DNA of 64,000 bases from Zobellia galactanivorans (GCF_000973105.1 NC_015844.1:5452501-5516500), one strand, 5' to 3'. Shown: positions 24,923-34,659, counted from the stretch's first letter. Notes: generated from the sequence alone by a model not told the origin. Numbers and translations: made by a program.

Positions 24923-27022
24923 ATGCTGTCTATCAAACATAGTCCGCCTAAATACATTAAGTCCATAGCTGTCAGCCTATTGGCCTTCTGGTTCCTTGGT
25001 TGTAACGAGAGTGACAGTTCCACCAACAATATGGAAATTTTCGTACAGGCCGATTCAATTGGAGCACTGATCGATAGCGCTACAAATTCAGAATTTTCCC
25101 AAACAGAACAAAAAAAATTTCTCGCCAAAGCTGAAAAAAGAGCTTCAAGGATAAAGAACGATTCCCTAAAGGTCAACCTCTATTCAAGAATATCACTTCG
25201 CTATTTAAATCTTCTCGATTCAACCAACTTTATCAAAACCAACCGACAGACCCTTGAATTGGCCAAAGCACTGAACGACAGCCTCAAGCTTGCCGAAGCA
25301 AATTGGGACCTGGCCCATTTCTATAGAAAAAAATCCAAAGCCGACAATGCATACCACCATTTTCTGGAAGCCCAAAAACTTTACGATGCGCTTCACATGG
25401 ATTACGAATCGGCACGAATGCTCTACAACATGGCGGTTACCCAAGCCGATATCAAAGATTACACCGGTAGTGAGATCAACACGATAAAAGCCATTGAGAT
25501 CTTAAAGCCGATGAAAAAATACAAAAGGCTTTACAACTGCTACAACAACTTGGGTTCCGTTACCAAAGAACTTAAAGATTACGACAGGGCCATAGACTAC
25601 TACAATACGGCCTTTGCCTACCAAAAGCTAATAGAAGGGAGCAACAACTACGATCTTAGCGTCAAAAACAATATCGGCGTAGTCTATCTTGAACAGGGGA
25701 ATTACAAAAAAGCCATTCCGTTTTTTCAAGAAGTTTTAAAAAGTCCAACCCTCCTTAACGATAGGCCTACCCTATATGCCATAGCCCTCAATAATTTGGC
25801 CTATTGCAAATTTAAGACCGACCCAGACAGCAAGGTCTTAAAAGATTTCGAAACGGTCATTCACCTTCAAGACAGTATGGGGGCCATTCAAGATATCTCA
25901 CGCAGTCATTACTATTTCGCAGAATACTATCTCAAACTTAAAGATACGGTCAAGGCGGTATCACAAGCCAAAAAGGCCCTTGGCTACTCCCAGATTGCCC
26001 ACAGCAATGATCGATTCTTAAAAAGCCTGCAATTACTGGCCAAATTAGAACCTCAAAAAGCAAGCTACTACAACCAAAAGTACATTTCATTGAACGATAG
26101 CCTACAACAGGTAGAGCGCCTTGCCCGAAATAAATTTGCCCGTATACGCTTTGAAACCGACGAATTTATTGCCGAAAATCAATTGCTTGCCCGTCAAAAA
26201 CAGCTATGGACAGGGGTTGCCGTTTCCATTCTTTTACTAGGACTTATGTCATATATCATTTTAGTCCAAAGGGTAAAAAACCAAAAATTAAGGTTCCAAC
26301 AAGAACAACAAGCCGCTAACCAAGAAATTTTCAATTTAATGCTTGCCCAAAAACAAAAACTGGAAGAGGGTAAGAAAATTGAACAAAAACGTATTTCCGA
26401 AGAACTCCACGATGGCGTTTTAGGTAAAATGCTAGGAGCTCGAATGGTACTCACCGGACTCAACAAGAAGAACGACGAACATGCCGCCAAGGAGCGAAAA
26501 AGAGCCATTGACGCCCTCCAAGACGTAGAGAAAGAGATTCGCGCCATATCCCACGAACTTAATCACGCGGCCTACCTGAACATCCCCAATTTCATTCATT
26601 CACTACAAGACTTGTTGAAAACCGTTCAAAAGACAGGGGAATTCGAATACAAGTTTATCTACAACGAATCCTTTGACTGGGACAGTCTTGCGGGCAATAT
26701 AAAAATCAACGTTTACCGAATGATTCAAGAAAGTTTACAAAATTCTGTTAAACATGCCCAATGTAAAAATGTAATTGTAGAACTTAGTAGAACGGATGAC
26801 GGATTCAAAGTGAGTATCGAGGATGACGGAAAAGGTTTTAAAGCCAACTCGAGAAAAAAGGGAATCGGCCTACGAAATATTGCATCGAGAATAGAAAAGA
26901 TTAAAGGAAGATATCACATCAAAAGCGCCCCGGGCAAAGGTACTACGGTACTTCTAGAAGTACCTTTACCGAACAGCCCTAAAAGCAAACCACAGGAAAA
27001 AACAACAACCCCATCGCTTTAG
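24923..27022 (+). CDS. TPR-sensor histidine kinase of the NarX/DesK type
   Basis: A membrane sensor kinase of 699 residues. A lipobox-like LAFWFLGC at residues 15-30 suggests the N-terminus is lipidated or at least exported. A TPR-rich sensor region follows (about 60-410, e.g. DYDRAIDYYNTAFAYQKL, NYKKAIPFFQEVL), then one membrane helix (about 429-448), a coiled coil, and the HisKA_3 kinase: phospho-acceptor His496 in SEELHDGVLGK, N-box in MIQESLQNSVKHA, G1 DDGKGF and G2 GIGLRNIASR. It signals by phosphotransfer to the LuxR-type regulator encoded 24 bases downstream. The TPR ligand is unknown. Confidence 0.94.
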   Translation: MLSIKHSPPKYIKSIAVSLLAFWFLGCNESDSSTNNMEIFVQADSIGALIDSATNSEFSQTEQKKFLAKAEKRASRIKNDSLKVNLYSRISLRYLNLLDSTNFIKTNRQTLELAKALNDSLKLAEANWDLAHFYRKKSKADNAYHHFLEAQKLYDALHMDYESARMLYNMAVTQADIKDYTGSEINTIKAIEILKPMKKYKRLYNCYNNLGSVTKELKDYDRAIDYYNTAFAYQKLIEGSNNYDLSVKNNIGVVYLEQGNYKKAIPFFQEVLKSPTLLNDRPTLYAIALNNLAYCKFKTDPDSKVLKDFETVIHLQDSMGAIQDISRSHYYFAEYYLKLKDTVKAVSQAKKALGYSQIAHSNDRFLKSLQLLAKLEPQKASYYNQKYISLNDSLQQVERLARNKFARIRFETDEFIAENQLLARQKQLWTGVAVSILLLGLMSYIILVQRVKNQKLRFQQEQQAANQEIFNLMLAQKQKLEEGKKIEQKRISEELHDGVLGKMLGARMVLTGLNKKNDEHAAKERKRAIDALQDVEKEIRAISHELNHAAYLNIPNFIHSLQDLLKTVQKTGEFEYKFIYNESFDWDSLAGNIKINVYRMIQESLQNSVKHAQCKNVIVELSRTDDGFKVSIEDDGKGFKANSRKKGIGLRNIASRIEKIKGRYHIKSAPGKGTTVLLEVPLPNSPKSKPQEKTTTPSL

Positions 27023-27046
27023 ATTAGAATTGACCCAGAAAATACC

Positions 27047-27718
27047 ATGAGTGATTTAATTAGAGTACTTGCCGTAGATGACCATGAAATGATTGCCTTA
27101 GGTTACAAATACACCATTGAAGGCTGTGAATTTGACGCCTATAATGTTGTTGTGAACATTGCCCCCAGTTACGAAGAGGGCAAAGCCGAAATAGAAAGTT
27201 CCGCCTCGCGCATGCCCTACGACATTATCTTATTGGATATTCAAATGTTCCCTGAGAGCGCCAAGGAAGAACGGGGCGGTATCGATTTAGGCCTCCTTGC
27301 CAAAAAGATATCCCCGACCTCTAAAGTGGTATTCCTTTCCTCTTTTAGCGATAGTTATCACATCAACAATGTTCTAAAGACGGTCAACCCCGACGGCTAT
27401 ATGGTAAAATCGGAAGTGGACGAAAAAACCTTACAAGACATGGTCAAAACGGTTATAGAAAAACCGCCTTATTACACCGCTGCCGCCCTGCAAGCCATAC
27501 GTCGAAAAATGGCCAACGAGGATCAAATTGACGAGCGTGACAAAAAAATATTGTACCAATTGTCGATCGGCACGAAGACCAAGGACATCTCTTCACTGGT
27601 TGCCGCGTCAAGTACCACCGTTGAAAACAGAAAAAGACAGTTGAAAATCATCTTCAACGTTGAAAACGGTAATGACTTCGCCCTTATTGAAGAAGCACGA
27701 AAACGCGGGTTCATTTAA
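27047..27718 (+). CDS. LuxR/NarL-type response regulator
   Basis: The cognate response regulator of the kinase just upstream, judged from spacing and order. Residues 1-130 are a receiver domain with the acidic pair in AVDDHEM, phosphoacceptor Asp64 in IILLDIQM and the conserved Lys in YMVKSE. The C-terminal part carries a LuxR-type helix-turn-helix (KDISSLVAASSTTVENRKRQLKIIF). The helix-turn-helix is well formed, though the usual LTxRExEVL entry is weak (DERDKKILYQLSIG). Its likely binding sites are inverted repeats, and the CCCCA-N7-TGGGG dyads in this block are candidates. Confidence 0.94.
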   Translation: MSDLIRVLAVDDHEMIALGYKYTIEGCEFDAYNVVVNIAPSYEEGKAEIESSASRMPYDIILLDIQMFPESAKEERGGIDLGLLAKKISPTSKVVFLSSFSDSYHINNVLKTVNPDGYMVKSEVDEKTLQDMVKTVIEKPPYYTAAALQAIRRKMANEDQIDERDKKILYQLSIGTKTKDISSLVAASSTTVENRKRQLKIIFNVENGNDFALIEEARKRGFI

Positions 27719-27790
27719 TGACATTTCCCAAAAACATTGACTCCGTTCCGTAGGAATAATCCGATTGCAATATCTAACCATAATGATTTT

Positions 27791-27820
27791 GAAAAATCCC
27801 CCAGTTTTTATGGGGTTTTT
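27791..27820 (+). promoter_or_regulatory. CCCCA-N7-TGGGG dyad, second copy, terminator-like
   Basis: CCCCAGTTTTTATGGGG at 27799-27815 differs from the first copy at one base. It is flanked by GAAAAA and TTTTTC, so the whole forms a hairpin of about ten pairs that could terminate transcription of the response regulator. It may be both terminator and regulator site for the next gene. Confidence 0.5.
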
Positions 27821-27847
27821 CTTTATATGCCAATCTTCGCTGAAAAC

Positions 27848-27855
27848 TATCTTTG
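27848..27855 (+). promoter_or_regulatory. Predicted -7 element of the gene at 27884
   Basis: TATCTTTG matches TAnnTTTG. No TTG lies at the usual distance upstream, which would fit an activator-dependent promoter. Confidence 0.4.
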
Positions 27856-27883
27856 TTTTAGAAGTTAGAAGAACCCCGCGCAT

Positions 27884-28540
27884 ATGCCACTATATTTAGA
27901 TAGTTTTAGGAACGACCATTCCAACGGTTACACTCCCAATTCACGAATTGAGGGGATGGAATCTTTTGCAAATAGCTTGGAGAAACTCTTCTTTGCCGAG
28001 GCTACAATTCTTAACTGTACCGACAGAAGTCTTAGGACCAATTTGGCCATAGAACTCAATTGCAATATCTCCCTAGCCGAAATGTTATTTCATTTCAATA
28101 AGGGCACATGGGGGAGTTTCAAACCAAGTAAGACCTCGTTTATCAAATTGATAAATGACCTTATCACCAAAAGCGGCACACAGGTAGACATTGAAGAATT
28201 TACTTTTTTCTTGAATGACACGGCCATAGTGATAAACAAAATTTACGACAATAGCATCCCCGAACAATTAAACGATGTTATAGCGGCCATTTGCAAACAT
28301 TACGTTCACTTCAGCAAAGGGCTAACCGAAATACCATACGAAATCTACGTTCCCGTTTTCGAAGAAAAACACCATGAAGAGAACGATATTCTAATTACGA
28401 ATATTGAAACCGACAACAATACAAAGAAAGACTATTTCAAGTATTGGGGACTTTATTTTGAATCTGAAGACGATGCGGTCATCTATGACTTAAAAAGCAC
28501 TACTATAGAAAACGGCGACCTGTTCATGCTGAACCACTAA
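27884..28540 (+). CDS. Unknown soluble protein after the two-component genes
   Basis: A 218-residue protein that I do not recognise. It has no signal peptide and no membrane segment, and is mixed helix and strand, with an acidic C-terminal third (EEKHHEENDILITNIETDNNTKK). The segment ELNCNISLAEMLFHFNKGTWGSF and the final YFKYWGLYFESEDDAVIYDL look like structured cores. It has its own likely promoter with the dyad shared with the LytTR gene, which makes it a candidate output of this signalling block. Nothing in the sequence allows a function to be named. Confidence 0.7.
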   Translation: MPLYLDSFRNDHSNGYTPNSRIEGMESFANSLEKLFFAEATILNCTDRSLRTNLAIELNCNISLAEMLFHFNKGTWGSFKPSKTSFIKLINDLITKSGTQVDIEEFTFFLNDTAIVINKIYDNSIPEQLNDVIAAICKHYVHFSKGLTEIPYEIYVPVFEEKHHEENDILITNIETDNNTKKDYFKYWGLYFESEDDAVIYDLKSTTIENGDLFMLNH

Positions 28541-28597
28541 GTTCGGAAACACGTCTAAACGAAGTAATAATATATATAATCACCCATTCCCCAGAAT

Positions 28598-28659
28598 AAT
28601 CAATTCCCCCATAACTACTTAATTTAATTAGGTAGATGGGGGATGGGATTATATTGATT
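28598..28659. repeat. Branched hairpin region between convergent genes
   Basis: CTACTTAAT (28615-28623) pairs with ATTAGGTAG (28627-28635), CCCCCAT (28606-28612) with ATGGGGG (28636-28642) and AATCAAT (28598-28604) with ATTGATT (28653-28659). A second 5' arm at 28574-28592 (ATATAAT, CCCAT, CCCC) can pair with the same 3' side at 28639-28654, so two mutually exclusive folds are possible. Confidence 0.6.
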
Positions 28660-28670
28660 TATTTCAAAAA

Positions 28671-29945
28671 CTAAGCGTTGAAGAGCTCCCTACCGTTCAT
28701 CAAGGCGTTCACCTTTTTCTTAACGGCGGCTATTTTAGCATCATCTTCGGCATTCGTCAATACTTCATCTACCAAATCAACGATGGTAGCCATATCGGCT
28801 TCTTTCAACCCTCTTGTTGTAATCGCTGCCGTACCAAATCGGATACCCGATGTTACAAACGGTGATTTATCATCGAAAGGAACCATGTTCTTATTGGCGG
28901 TAATATCGGCCTTCACCAATACCTTTTCAGCATCTTTACCTGTAATATCCTTATTTCTAAGGTCGATAAGCATCATGTGGTTATCGGTACCTCCCGAAAT
29001 AATATTGTAACCTTTAGCAACGAAAGCGGCGGCCATGGCAGCAGCGTTTTTCTTTACTTGAATCATATACTGTAAAAACTCATCTGAAAGCGCCTCGCCA
29101 AAAGCAATAGCTTTAGCAGCGATAATGTGTTCCAAGGGACCACCTTGATTTCCTGGAAAAACCGCCAAATCCAAAAGAGCTGACATTTTTCTAAGACTAC
29201 CGTTCTTCAATGTAATACCGAAAGGGTTATCAAAATCCTCTCCCATTAAAATAAGCCCCCCTCTTGGCCCTCTCAAGGTTTTGTGGGTCGTTGTCGTAAC
29301 AATATGACAGTGCGGAATAGGGTCACTCAATATCCCCTTGGCAATAAGACCCGCAGGATGGGAAATATCGGCCAATAATAAAGCACCTACACTGTCGGCT
29401 ATTTCCCTAAATCTTTTAAAATCCATATCACGGGAATAGGCGGAAGCCCCTGCAATTATCATTTTTGGTTTTTCCCTTGTTGCTATTTCCTGAATAACAT
29501 CGTAATCAAGGGTGCCGGTTTCCTTATCGACCCCGTAAAATACAGGATTGTACAATCTTCCTGAAAAATTCACCGGAGAACCATGGGTCAAGTGCCCACC
29601 GTGGGATAGATCAAAGCCTAAGATCGTGTCACCTGGCTTCAAGCAAGCATGGTAAACCGATGCGTTGGCCTGTGAACCCGAATGGGGCTGAACATTTGCA
29701 TACGCGGCCCCAAATAATTCTTTGGCCCTGTCGATAGCAAGTTGCTCTATTTGATCAACTACTTCACACCCACCATAATAGCGCTTTCCGGGGTAGCCCT
29801 CGGCGTATTTATTGGTAAGCACAGATCCAGCGGCCTCCATAACTTGAGGGCTGGTAAAATTCTCAGAGGCTATCAACTCAATACCATTTATTTGGCGTTC
29901 TTTTTCCTCTGCTATAAGTTCAAAAATCCGATTGTCGCGTTGCAT
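28671..29945 (-). CDS. glyA: Serine hydroxymethyltransferase
   Basis: Pyridoxal-phosphate enzyme that interconverts serine and glycine and loads one-carbon units onto tetrahydrofolate in the cytoplasm. At 424 residues it is of normal length. The start is the ATG at 29945 ([17 protein letters not shown]); the frame continues two codons further only to a TTG. Family marks: [38 protein letters not shown] and the cofactor lysine in [15 protein letters not shown]. It is divergent from fumarylacetoacetase with a shared 111-base promoter region. Confidence 0.97.
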   Translation of the reverse strand: MQRDNRIFELIAEEKERQINGIELIASENFTSPQVMEAAGSVLTNKYAEGYPGKRYYGGCEVVDQIEQLAIDRAKELFGAAYANVQPHSGSQANASVYHACLKPGDTILGFDLSHGGHLTHGSPVNFSGRLYNPVFYGVDKETGTLDYDVIQEIATREKPKMIIAGASAYSRDMDFKRFREIADSVGALLLADISHPAGLIAKGILSDPIPHCHIVTTTTHKTLRGPRGGLILMGEDFDNPFGITLKNGSLRKMSALLDLAVFPGNQGGPLEHIIAAKAIAFGEALSDEFLQYMIQVKKNAAAMAAAFVAKGYNIISGGTDNHMMLIDLRNKDITGKDAEKVLVKADITANKNMVPFDDKSPFVTSGIRFGTAAITTRGLKEADMATIVDLVDEVLTNAEDDAKIAAVKKKVNALMNGRELFNA

Positions 29946-29971
29946 AAGCAAATTTTCTGTTAAATGAGATG

Positions 29972-29979
29972 CAAAAGTA
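29972..29979 (-). promoter_or_regulatory. Predicted -7 element of glyA
   Basis: Minus strand TACTTTTG matches TAnnTTTG, about 27 bases before the glyA ATG. The -33 element is not evident. Confidence 0.4.
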
Positions 29980-29990
29980 CGAATTGACTC

Positions 29991-30019
29991 TTGTTAAAAC
30001 TCATAAAATAATATATTTG
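29991..30019 (+). promoter_or_regulatory. Predicted promoter of fumarylacetoacetase
   Basis: TTG (29991-29993), 18 bases, TATATTTG (30012-30019): both elements match. The ATG follows 37 bases later. The -7 elements of this gene and glyA point away from each other. Confidence 0.55.
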
Positions 30020-30056
30020 ATCAAGAATTTATTAAATATAAATTAACAAAATTGCT

Positions 30057-31349
30057 ATGCCTATACATGCTAACGACCCATCAAGACAAACCTGGCTTCC
30101 GGTGCCCGAACATTCCGATTTCCCAATTCAGAACATACCGTTCGGAGTCTTTCTAACGCGAGACGATATCATTACCATAGGTACCCGAATAGGTGACCAC
30201 GCCATAGATTTAGGGGCTTTACACCAACTCGGATATTTTGAGAACATCCCCTTGACCGACGATATTTTTCTACAGGACACCCTTAACGATTTTATATCCG
30301 ATGGCCAGAAAACATGGCGTTTAGTAAGAAACCGCATCAGCGAAATATTCGATATCAACAATGAAACCCTAAAGAACAATGAAGCCCATAAAAAAATAGT
30401 CTTGTTCTCCATGGACGAGATTGAGATGCAATTACCTGTACAAGTAGGGGATTATACCGATTTCTATTCAAGCAAGGAGCACGCCACCAATGTGGGCACC
30501 ATGTTCCGTGATCCCGACAATGCCCTAATGCCGAATTGGCTACATATACCTGTAGGTTACCACGGAAGAAGCTCGACCATCGTACCGAGCGGAACCCCAA
30601 TTCGAAGGCCACAGGGCCAAACCCTCCCCAAAGGGGAAGAAACCCCTGTCTTCGGACCTTCACGTCTCGTAGATTTCGAACTGGAAATGGCCTTTATTAC
30701 CACGGACACCAACGCATTGGGCGAACCCGTTTCCGTAGATGAGGCCGAGGAATATATTTTCGGGATGGTTCTCTTTAACGATTGGAGTGCGCGTGATATC
30801 CAAAAATGGGAATACGTACCCCTAGGCCCATTTCTATCGAAAAATTTCGCATCATCAATATCGCCGTGGATCGTTACCTTAGACGCGCTTCAACCCTTTC
30901 GCGTAGAAAGTCCAAAACAAAACCCCGAGCCACTCCCCTATTTACAGCAAAAAGAAAGATATAGCTATGACATCAACTTAGAAGTAGGCATCGCCACGGA
31001 AGATGGTAGCGAAACCACTATTTCCAACTCGAACTTTAAGTACATGTATTGGACAATGGCCCAACAATTGGCCCACCATACCATAAATGGATGTAAAGTG
31101 AACAGTGGCGACATGATGGGCAGCGGAACCATATCTGGGCCGACCCCTGATTCATACGGGTCCATGCTCGAACTATCATGGCAAGGCACCAAACCGATAA
31201 AGCTTAACGACGGTTCAGAACGTAAGTTCATTCAAGATAACGACACCGTTATAATGAGGGGGCATTGCTCTAACAACGAGGTCCGTATCGGTTTTGGAGA
31301 GGTCAGAACCAAACTTTTACCTCCGTTCGAAACCAAAAAGAAAGGCTAA
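30057..31349 (+). CDS. fahA: Fumarylacetoacetase
   Basis: Cleaves fumarylacetoacetate into fumarate and acetoacetate, the last step of tyrosine and phenylalanine breakdown via homogentisate. The 430-residue protein has the N-terminal SH3-like domain (FPIQNIPFGVF) and the catalytic domain with the metal and active-site blocks YTDFYSSKEHATNVG, LPVGYHGRSSTIVPSG-like IPVGYHGRSSTIVPSG, FELEMAF and DWSARDIQKWEYVPLGPFLSKNF. The other genes of the pathway are not in this window. It is transcribed alone and ends at a strong bidirectional terminator. Confidence 0.96.
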   Translation: MPIHANDPSRQTWLPVPEHSDFPIQNIPFGVFLTRDDIITIGTRIGDHAIDLGALHQLGYFENIPLTDDIFLQDTLNDFISDGQKTWRLVRNRISEIFDINNETLKNNEAHKKIVLFSMDEIEMQLPVQVGDYTDFYSSKEHATNVGTMFRDPDNALMPNWLHIPVGYHGRSSTIVPSGTPIRRPQGQTLPKGEETPVFGPSRLVDFELEMAFITTDTNALGEPVSVDEAEEYIFGMVLFNDWSARDIQKWEYVPLGPFLSKNFASSISPWIVTLDALQPFRVESPKQNPEPLPYLQQKERYSYDINLEVGIATEDGSETTISNSNFKYMYWTMAQQLAHHTINGCKVNSGDMMGSGTISGPTPDSYGSMLELSWQGTKPIKLNDGSERKFIQDNDTVIMRGHCSNNEVRIGFGEVRTKLLPPFETKKKG

Positions 31350-31368
31350 AAATAGTAGCCTTTATCTA

Positions 31369-31420
31369 AAAAATACCTTTAAGGCAATTCACGATATGAA
31401 CTTGGCTTAAAGGTATTTTT
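31369..31420. terminator. Bidirectional hairpin terminator of fahA and ytxJ
   Basis: Bases 31369-31383 pair perfectly with 31406-31420 (15 pairs, AAAAATACCTTTAAG and its complement) around a 22-base loop. The arms begin with A-runs and end in T-runs, so it works in both directions. It overlaps the stop codon of ytxJ. Confidence 0.85.
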
Positions 31421-31802
31421 CTAAATCGATGTCATTGATCGACCCATGCGAATCATGGGCTACGACAGCTCCGTTCTTTATTACCAAGAGTTGCGGGGAT
31501 TGATGCATCACCTGAAACTTATAACCCGTTTCATCGGAAACTTGACGGTAACGATGCAGGTCTAAAAAGTAAAAATCCATCTGACCATCTTCCAATGTGT
31601 AGCTTTTGGTAAACATATTTAAGACCATGCGACTAATTCCGCACGTGGTAGAATGCTTGAATATCACCTGTGGCCTTGTCAAGGATTTCCGCTCGATTTC
31701 ACTCAATTGATCCACCGAACTGAGGGGAATCCAAGGAATTTTCCTTTCTTCCTTCTTTTCACCTTCATTTTTACTTCCAAATATCGAATTAAAGAGACCC
31801 AT
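31407..31802 (-). CDS. ytxJ: Bacillithiol-system redox protein YtxJ
   Basis: A 131-residue thioredoxin-fold monothiol protein of the YtxJ family, thought to remove bacillithiol from modified protein thiols. The active cysteine is in FKHSTTCGISRMV, and the cis-proline region is in VMHQSPQLLVIKNG. The first 22 residues are polar and Lys/Glu-rich, a probable flexible extension. Its presence suggests this bacterium makes bacillithiol, as do many flavobacteria. It lies divergent to clpB, which could mean shared stress regulation. Confidence 0.9.
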   Translation of the reverse strand: MGLFNSIFGSKNEGEKKEERKIPWIPLSSVDQLSEIERKSLTRPQVIFKHSTTCGISRMVLNMFTKSYTLEDGQMDFYFLDLHRYRQVSDETGYKFQVMHQSPQLLVIKNGAVVAHDSHGSINDIDLEKYL

Positions 31803-31882
31803 TTCGTATTTTTATATGGTAAGTCCGACCATTGACCAAAAACTTACAACTGTCTAAATGTCCTGTGTTTTTGAGTAAAACA

Positions 31883-31895
31883 AGACATTTTGTCT
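31883..31895. promoter_or_regulatory. Small palindrome upstream of clpB
   Basis: AGACATTTTGTCT: five-base arms around TTT. It overlaps the TTG (31890-31892) of a possible clpB promoter with TAGGATTG (31911-31918) 18 bases on. Weak evidence; no CIRCE element is seen. Confidence 0.3.
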
Positions 31896-31968
31896 GCTAC
31901 TCGGTATTGGTAGGATTGTTGACCTATCAACCTCAAAAATACACAATAACTACAGAAAACAATATAAG

Positions 31969-34569
31969 ATGAACTTTAATAATTACACCACTAAATCACA
32001 GGAGGCCATTCAGCAAGCCCAGCAGATTGCACAGGGTTTGGGCCACCAACAAATTGAAAACGAACACTTGTTCAAGGCCATTTGGGAAGTCGATGAAAAT
32101 GTACTCCCCTTCATTTTAAAGAAACTGAACATTAACATAGCCTTGCTGCAACAGATTTTAGCAAAGGAGCTAGAGAGTTTTCCAAAAGTTTCGGGAGGCG
32201 ACCTTATGTTGTCTCGCGAAGCAGGTAAAACCCTGAACGAAGCCAGTATCATTGCCAAGAAGATGGATGACGAATTCGTCTCCATTGAACACCTGTTATT
32301 GGCCATCTTAAAATCGAGCAGTAAAATTTCGCGTATATTAAAAGACCAAGGAGCCACCGAAAAAGACTTAAAAGCGGCGATCGAGGAGTTGCGTAAAGGT
32401 GGAAAGGTAACCTCACAAAGTGCCGAAGACACCTACAATTCACTTGATAAATATGCCCGAAACCTTAACGAATTGGCCGATAGCGGTAAATTAGACCCGG
32501 TAATAGGACGTGACGAAGAGATTCGGCGTATACTCCAAATCTTATCGAGAAGAACGAAGAACAACCCTATTTTGGTAGGCGAACCGGGTACCGGTAAAAC
32601 TGCCATCGCAGAAGGCTTGGCCCATAGGATCGTTCAAGGCGATGTTCCTGAAAATTTAAAGGACAAAATCATCTATTCCCTAGATATGGGAGCCCTTATT
32701 GCAGGGGCCAAATACAAAGGTGAGTTTGAGGAACGTTTAAAATCGGTCATCAAAGAAGTAACTTCCTCAGATGGCGATATCGTATTGTTCATTGACGAGA
32801 TACACACCTTGGTAGGAGCCGGTGGCGGACAGGGGGCCATGGATGCCGCCAACATTTTAAAACCGGCATTGGCCCGTGGGGAACTCCGAGCCATAGGAGC
32901 CACAACCCTTGACGAATACCAAAAATATTTCGAGAAAGACAAGGCCCTTGAAAGACGTTTTCAAAAAGTAGTGGTAAACGAGCCCGATACCGAGAGTGCC
33001 ATTTCCATTCTTCGTGGTATTAAGGAAAAATACGAGGCCCACCATAAGGTCCGTATCAAAGATGAAGCGGTCATTGCCGCGGTCGAGCTTTCGCAACGCT
33101 ATATTACCAATCGCTTCCTTCCCGATAAAGCGATCGACCTCATGGACGAGGCCGCCTCTAAATTACGGATGGAAATCAACTCCAAACCGGAAGAACTAGA
33201 TGTCCTTGACCGTAAGATCATGCAATTGGAGATTGAGATCGAAGCCATCAAAAGGGAAAACGACAAGGCAAAACTCAAATTGTTGAACGTTGATTTGGCG
33301 AATCTCAAGGAAGACCGAAACGAACTCTTTGCCAAGTGGGAAAGTGAAAAATCGGTCGTTGATGAAATCCAAAAAACGAAACAAGACATAGAGGAATTCA
33401 AAAATGAGGCCGAGCGCGCCGAGCGAAACGGGGATTACGGCAAAGTAGCCGAACTCAGGTACGGAAAAATCAAAGAAGCCCAAGAAAAACTGGAAGAACT
33501 CCAAAAAGCGCTCGATGAGCAACAACTGGGCGACACCATGATCAAAGAAGAGGTGACAAACGAAGACATCGCCGAAGTCGTGGCCAAATGGACCGGTATA
33601 CCCGTTACCAAAATGCTACAGAGTGAACGCGAAAAACTCTTGAAACTGGAAGATGTACTGCACAAAAGAGTAGTTGGCCAAGAAGAAGCCATTGTGGCCG
33701 TATCCGACGCCATAAGAAGAAGTCGCGCCGGATTACAAGACGCCAACAAGCCTATCGGTTCGTTCTTGTTCCTTGGTACAACAGGGGTCGGTAAGACCGA
33801 GTTGGCCAAAACCCTGGCTTCCTACCTTTTTGATGATGAAAGTGCCATGACCCGTATCGATATGAGCGAATATCAAGAACGTCACTCGGTAAGTAGATTG
33901 GTGGGAGCACCTCCAGGATATGTTGGATACGATGAAGGGGGCCAGCTTACGGAAGCCGTTCGTAGAAGACCGTATTCCGTGGTATTACTCGACGAAATAG
34001 AAAAGGCCCATCCCGACACCTTCAATATTTTATTACAAGTGTTGGATGAAGGAAGGCTTACGGACAACAAAGGTCGTGTTGCCGATTTCAAGAATACGAT
34101 CATCATTATGACCAGTAATATGGGCAGCAGTATTATTCAGGAAAAATACGAGAACAATAAAGACCCCTTCAGTGCAGCGGAAGCCGCGCGTGTGGAGGTA
34201 CTAGGACTCTTACGTAAAACCATACGCCCAGAGTTCCTTAACCGTATCGATGACATCATCATGTTTTCACCGCTTAGCCGCGAGGATATTTCCAAAATTG
34301 TTAGGCTACAGTTGAACAGTTTGAAGAAAACCATTGCGAAGCAACACATTACCATCGATGCTACGGAAGAGGCTATCAATTACTTGGCCAATAAGGGCTA
34401 CGACCCACAGTACGGGGCCCGTCCGATCAAAAGGGTAATACAGCGGGAAGTGCTGAACAACCTTTCCAAAGAACTATTGAGCGGCACCATAAAAGCTGAC
34501 AGTATCGTGCTTATCGATTCATTTAACGATGCACTGGTTTTTAGAAATCAAGACGAATTGGTGAAATAA
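31969..34569 (+). CDS. clpB: ATP-dependent disaggregase ClpB
   Basis: Hexameric AAA+ chaperone that pulls proteins out of aggregates together with DnaK. At 866 residues it is full length. Domain order: N-terminal Clp repeats (about 1-150), first AAA domain with Walker A GEPGTGKT near 205 and Walker B in [14 protein letters not shown], the coiled-coil middle domain (about 400-530, which marks ClpB rather than ClpA or ClpC), second AAA domain with [12 protein letters not shown] near 603 and the arginine-rich sensor end ([17 protein letters not shown]). It is followed by an intrinsic terminator. Confidence 0.98.
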   Translation: MNFNNYTTKSQEAIQQAQQIAQGLGHQQIENEHLFKAIWEVDENVLPFILKKLNINIALLQQILAKELESFPKVSGGDLMLSREAGKTLNEASIIAKKMDDEFVSIEHLLLAILKSSSKISRILKDQGATEKDLKAAIEELRKGGKVTSQSAEDTYNSLDKYARNLNELADSGKLDPVIGRDEEIRRILQILSRRTKNNPILVGEPGTGKTAIAEGLAHRIVQGDVPENLKDKIIYSLDMGALIAGAKYKGEFEERLKSVIKEVTSSDGDIVLFIDEIHTLVGAGGGQGAMDAANILKPALARGELRAIGATTLDEYQKYFEKDKALERRFQKVVVNEPDTESAISILRGIKEKYEAHHKVRIKDEAVIAAVELSQRYITNRFLPDKAIDLMDEAASKLRMEINSKPEELDVLDRKIMQLEIEIEAIKRENDKAKLKLLNVDLANLKEDRNELFAKWESEKSVVDEIQKTKQDIEEFKNEAERAERNGDYGKVAELRYGKIKEAQEKLEELQKALDEQQLGDTMIKEEVTNEDIAEVVAKWTGIPVTKMLQSEREKLLKLEDVLHKRVVGQEEAIVAVSDAIRRSRAGLQDANKPIGSFLFLGTTGVGKTELAKTLASYLFDDESAMTRIDMSEYQERHSVSRLVGAPPGYVGYDEGGQLTEAVRRRPYSVVLLDEIEKAHPDTFNILLQVLDEGRLTDNKGRVADFKNTIIIMTSNMGSSIIQEKYENNKDPFSAAEAARVEVLGLLRKTIRPEFLNRIDDIIMFSPLSREDISKIVRLQLNSLKKTIAKQHITIDATEEAINYLANKGYDPQYGARPIKRVIQREVLNNLSKELLSGTIKADSIVLIDSFNDALVFRNQDELVK

Positions 34570-34603
34570 TTTTACCGATTTTTCAATACATATTACACTA
34601 AAG

Positions 34604-34635
34604 AAAGCATCCTGTAAAAGGGATGCTTTTTTTTT
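34604..34635 (+). terminator. Intrinsic terminator of clpB
   Basis: AAAGCATCC (34604-34612) pairs with GGATGCTTT (34621-34629) around an eight-base loop, followed by further T. Confidence 0.93.
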
Positions 34636-34639
34636 AAGG

Positions 34640-34659
34640 TATATACCATACAGTATATA
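34640..34659. promoter_or_regulatory. Probable TetR operator
   Basis: TATATAC-N6-GTATATA, a perfect inverted repeat with seven-base arms, lies 33 bases before the TetR ATG and overlaps the expected -33 region of a weak promoter (TATCTTCG, 34667-34674). The size fits TetR-dimer binding and self-repression. Confidence 0.6.

Noticed and set aside
24901-25176. Minus-strand frame over the kinase start
   Set aside because: Shadow frame; the plus strand carries the signal and TPR region.
28541-28670. CCCC/GGGG-rich gap taken as a third copy of the dyad
   Set aside because: It contains CCCCAGAATAA but the matching TGGGG is at a different spacing, so it is treated as a hairpin, not a copy of the motif.
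31969-34569. Many antisense frames in clpB as possible genes
   Set aside because: All lie inside a highly conserved gene, and none has a plausible start region or known domain.
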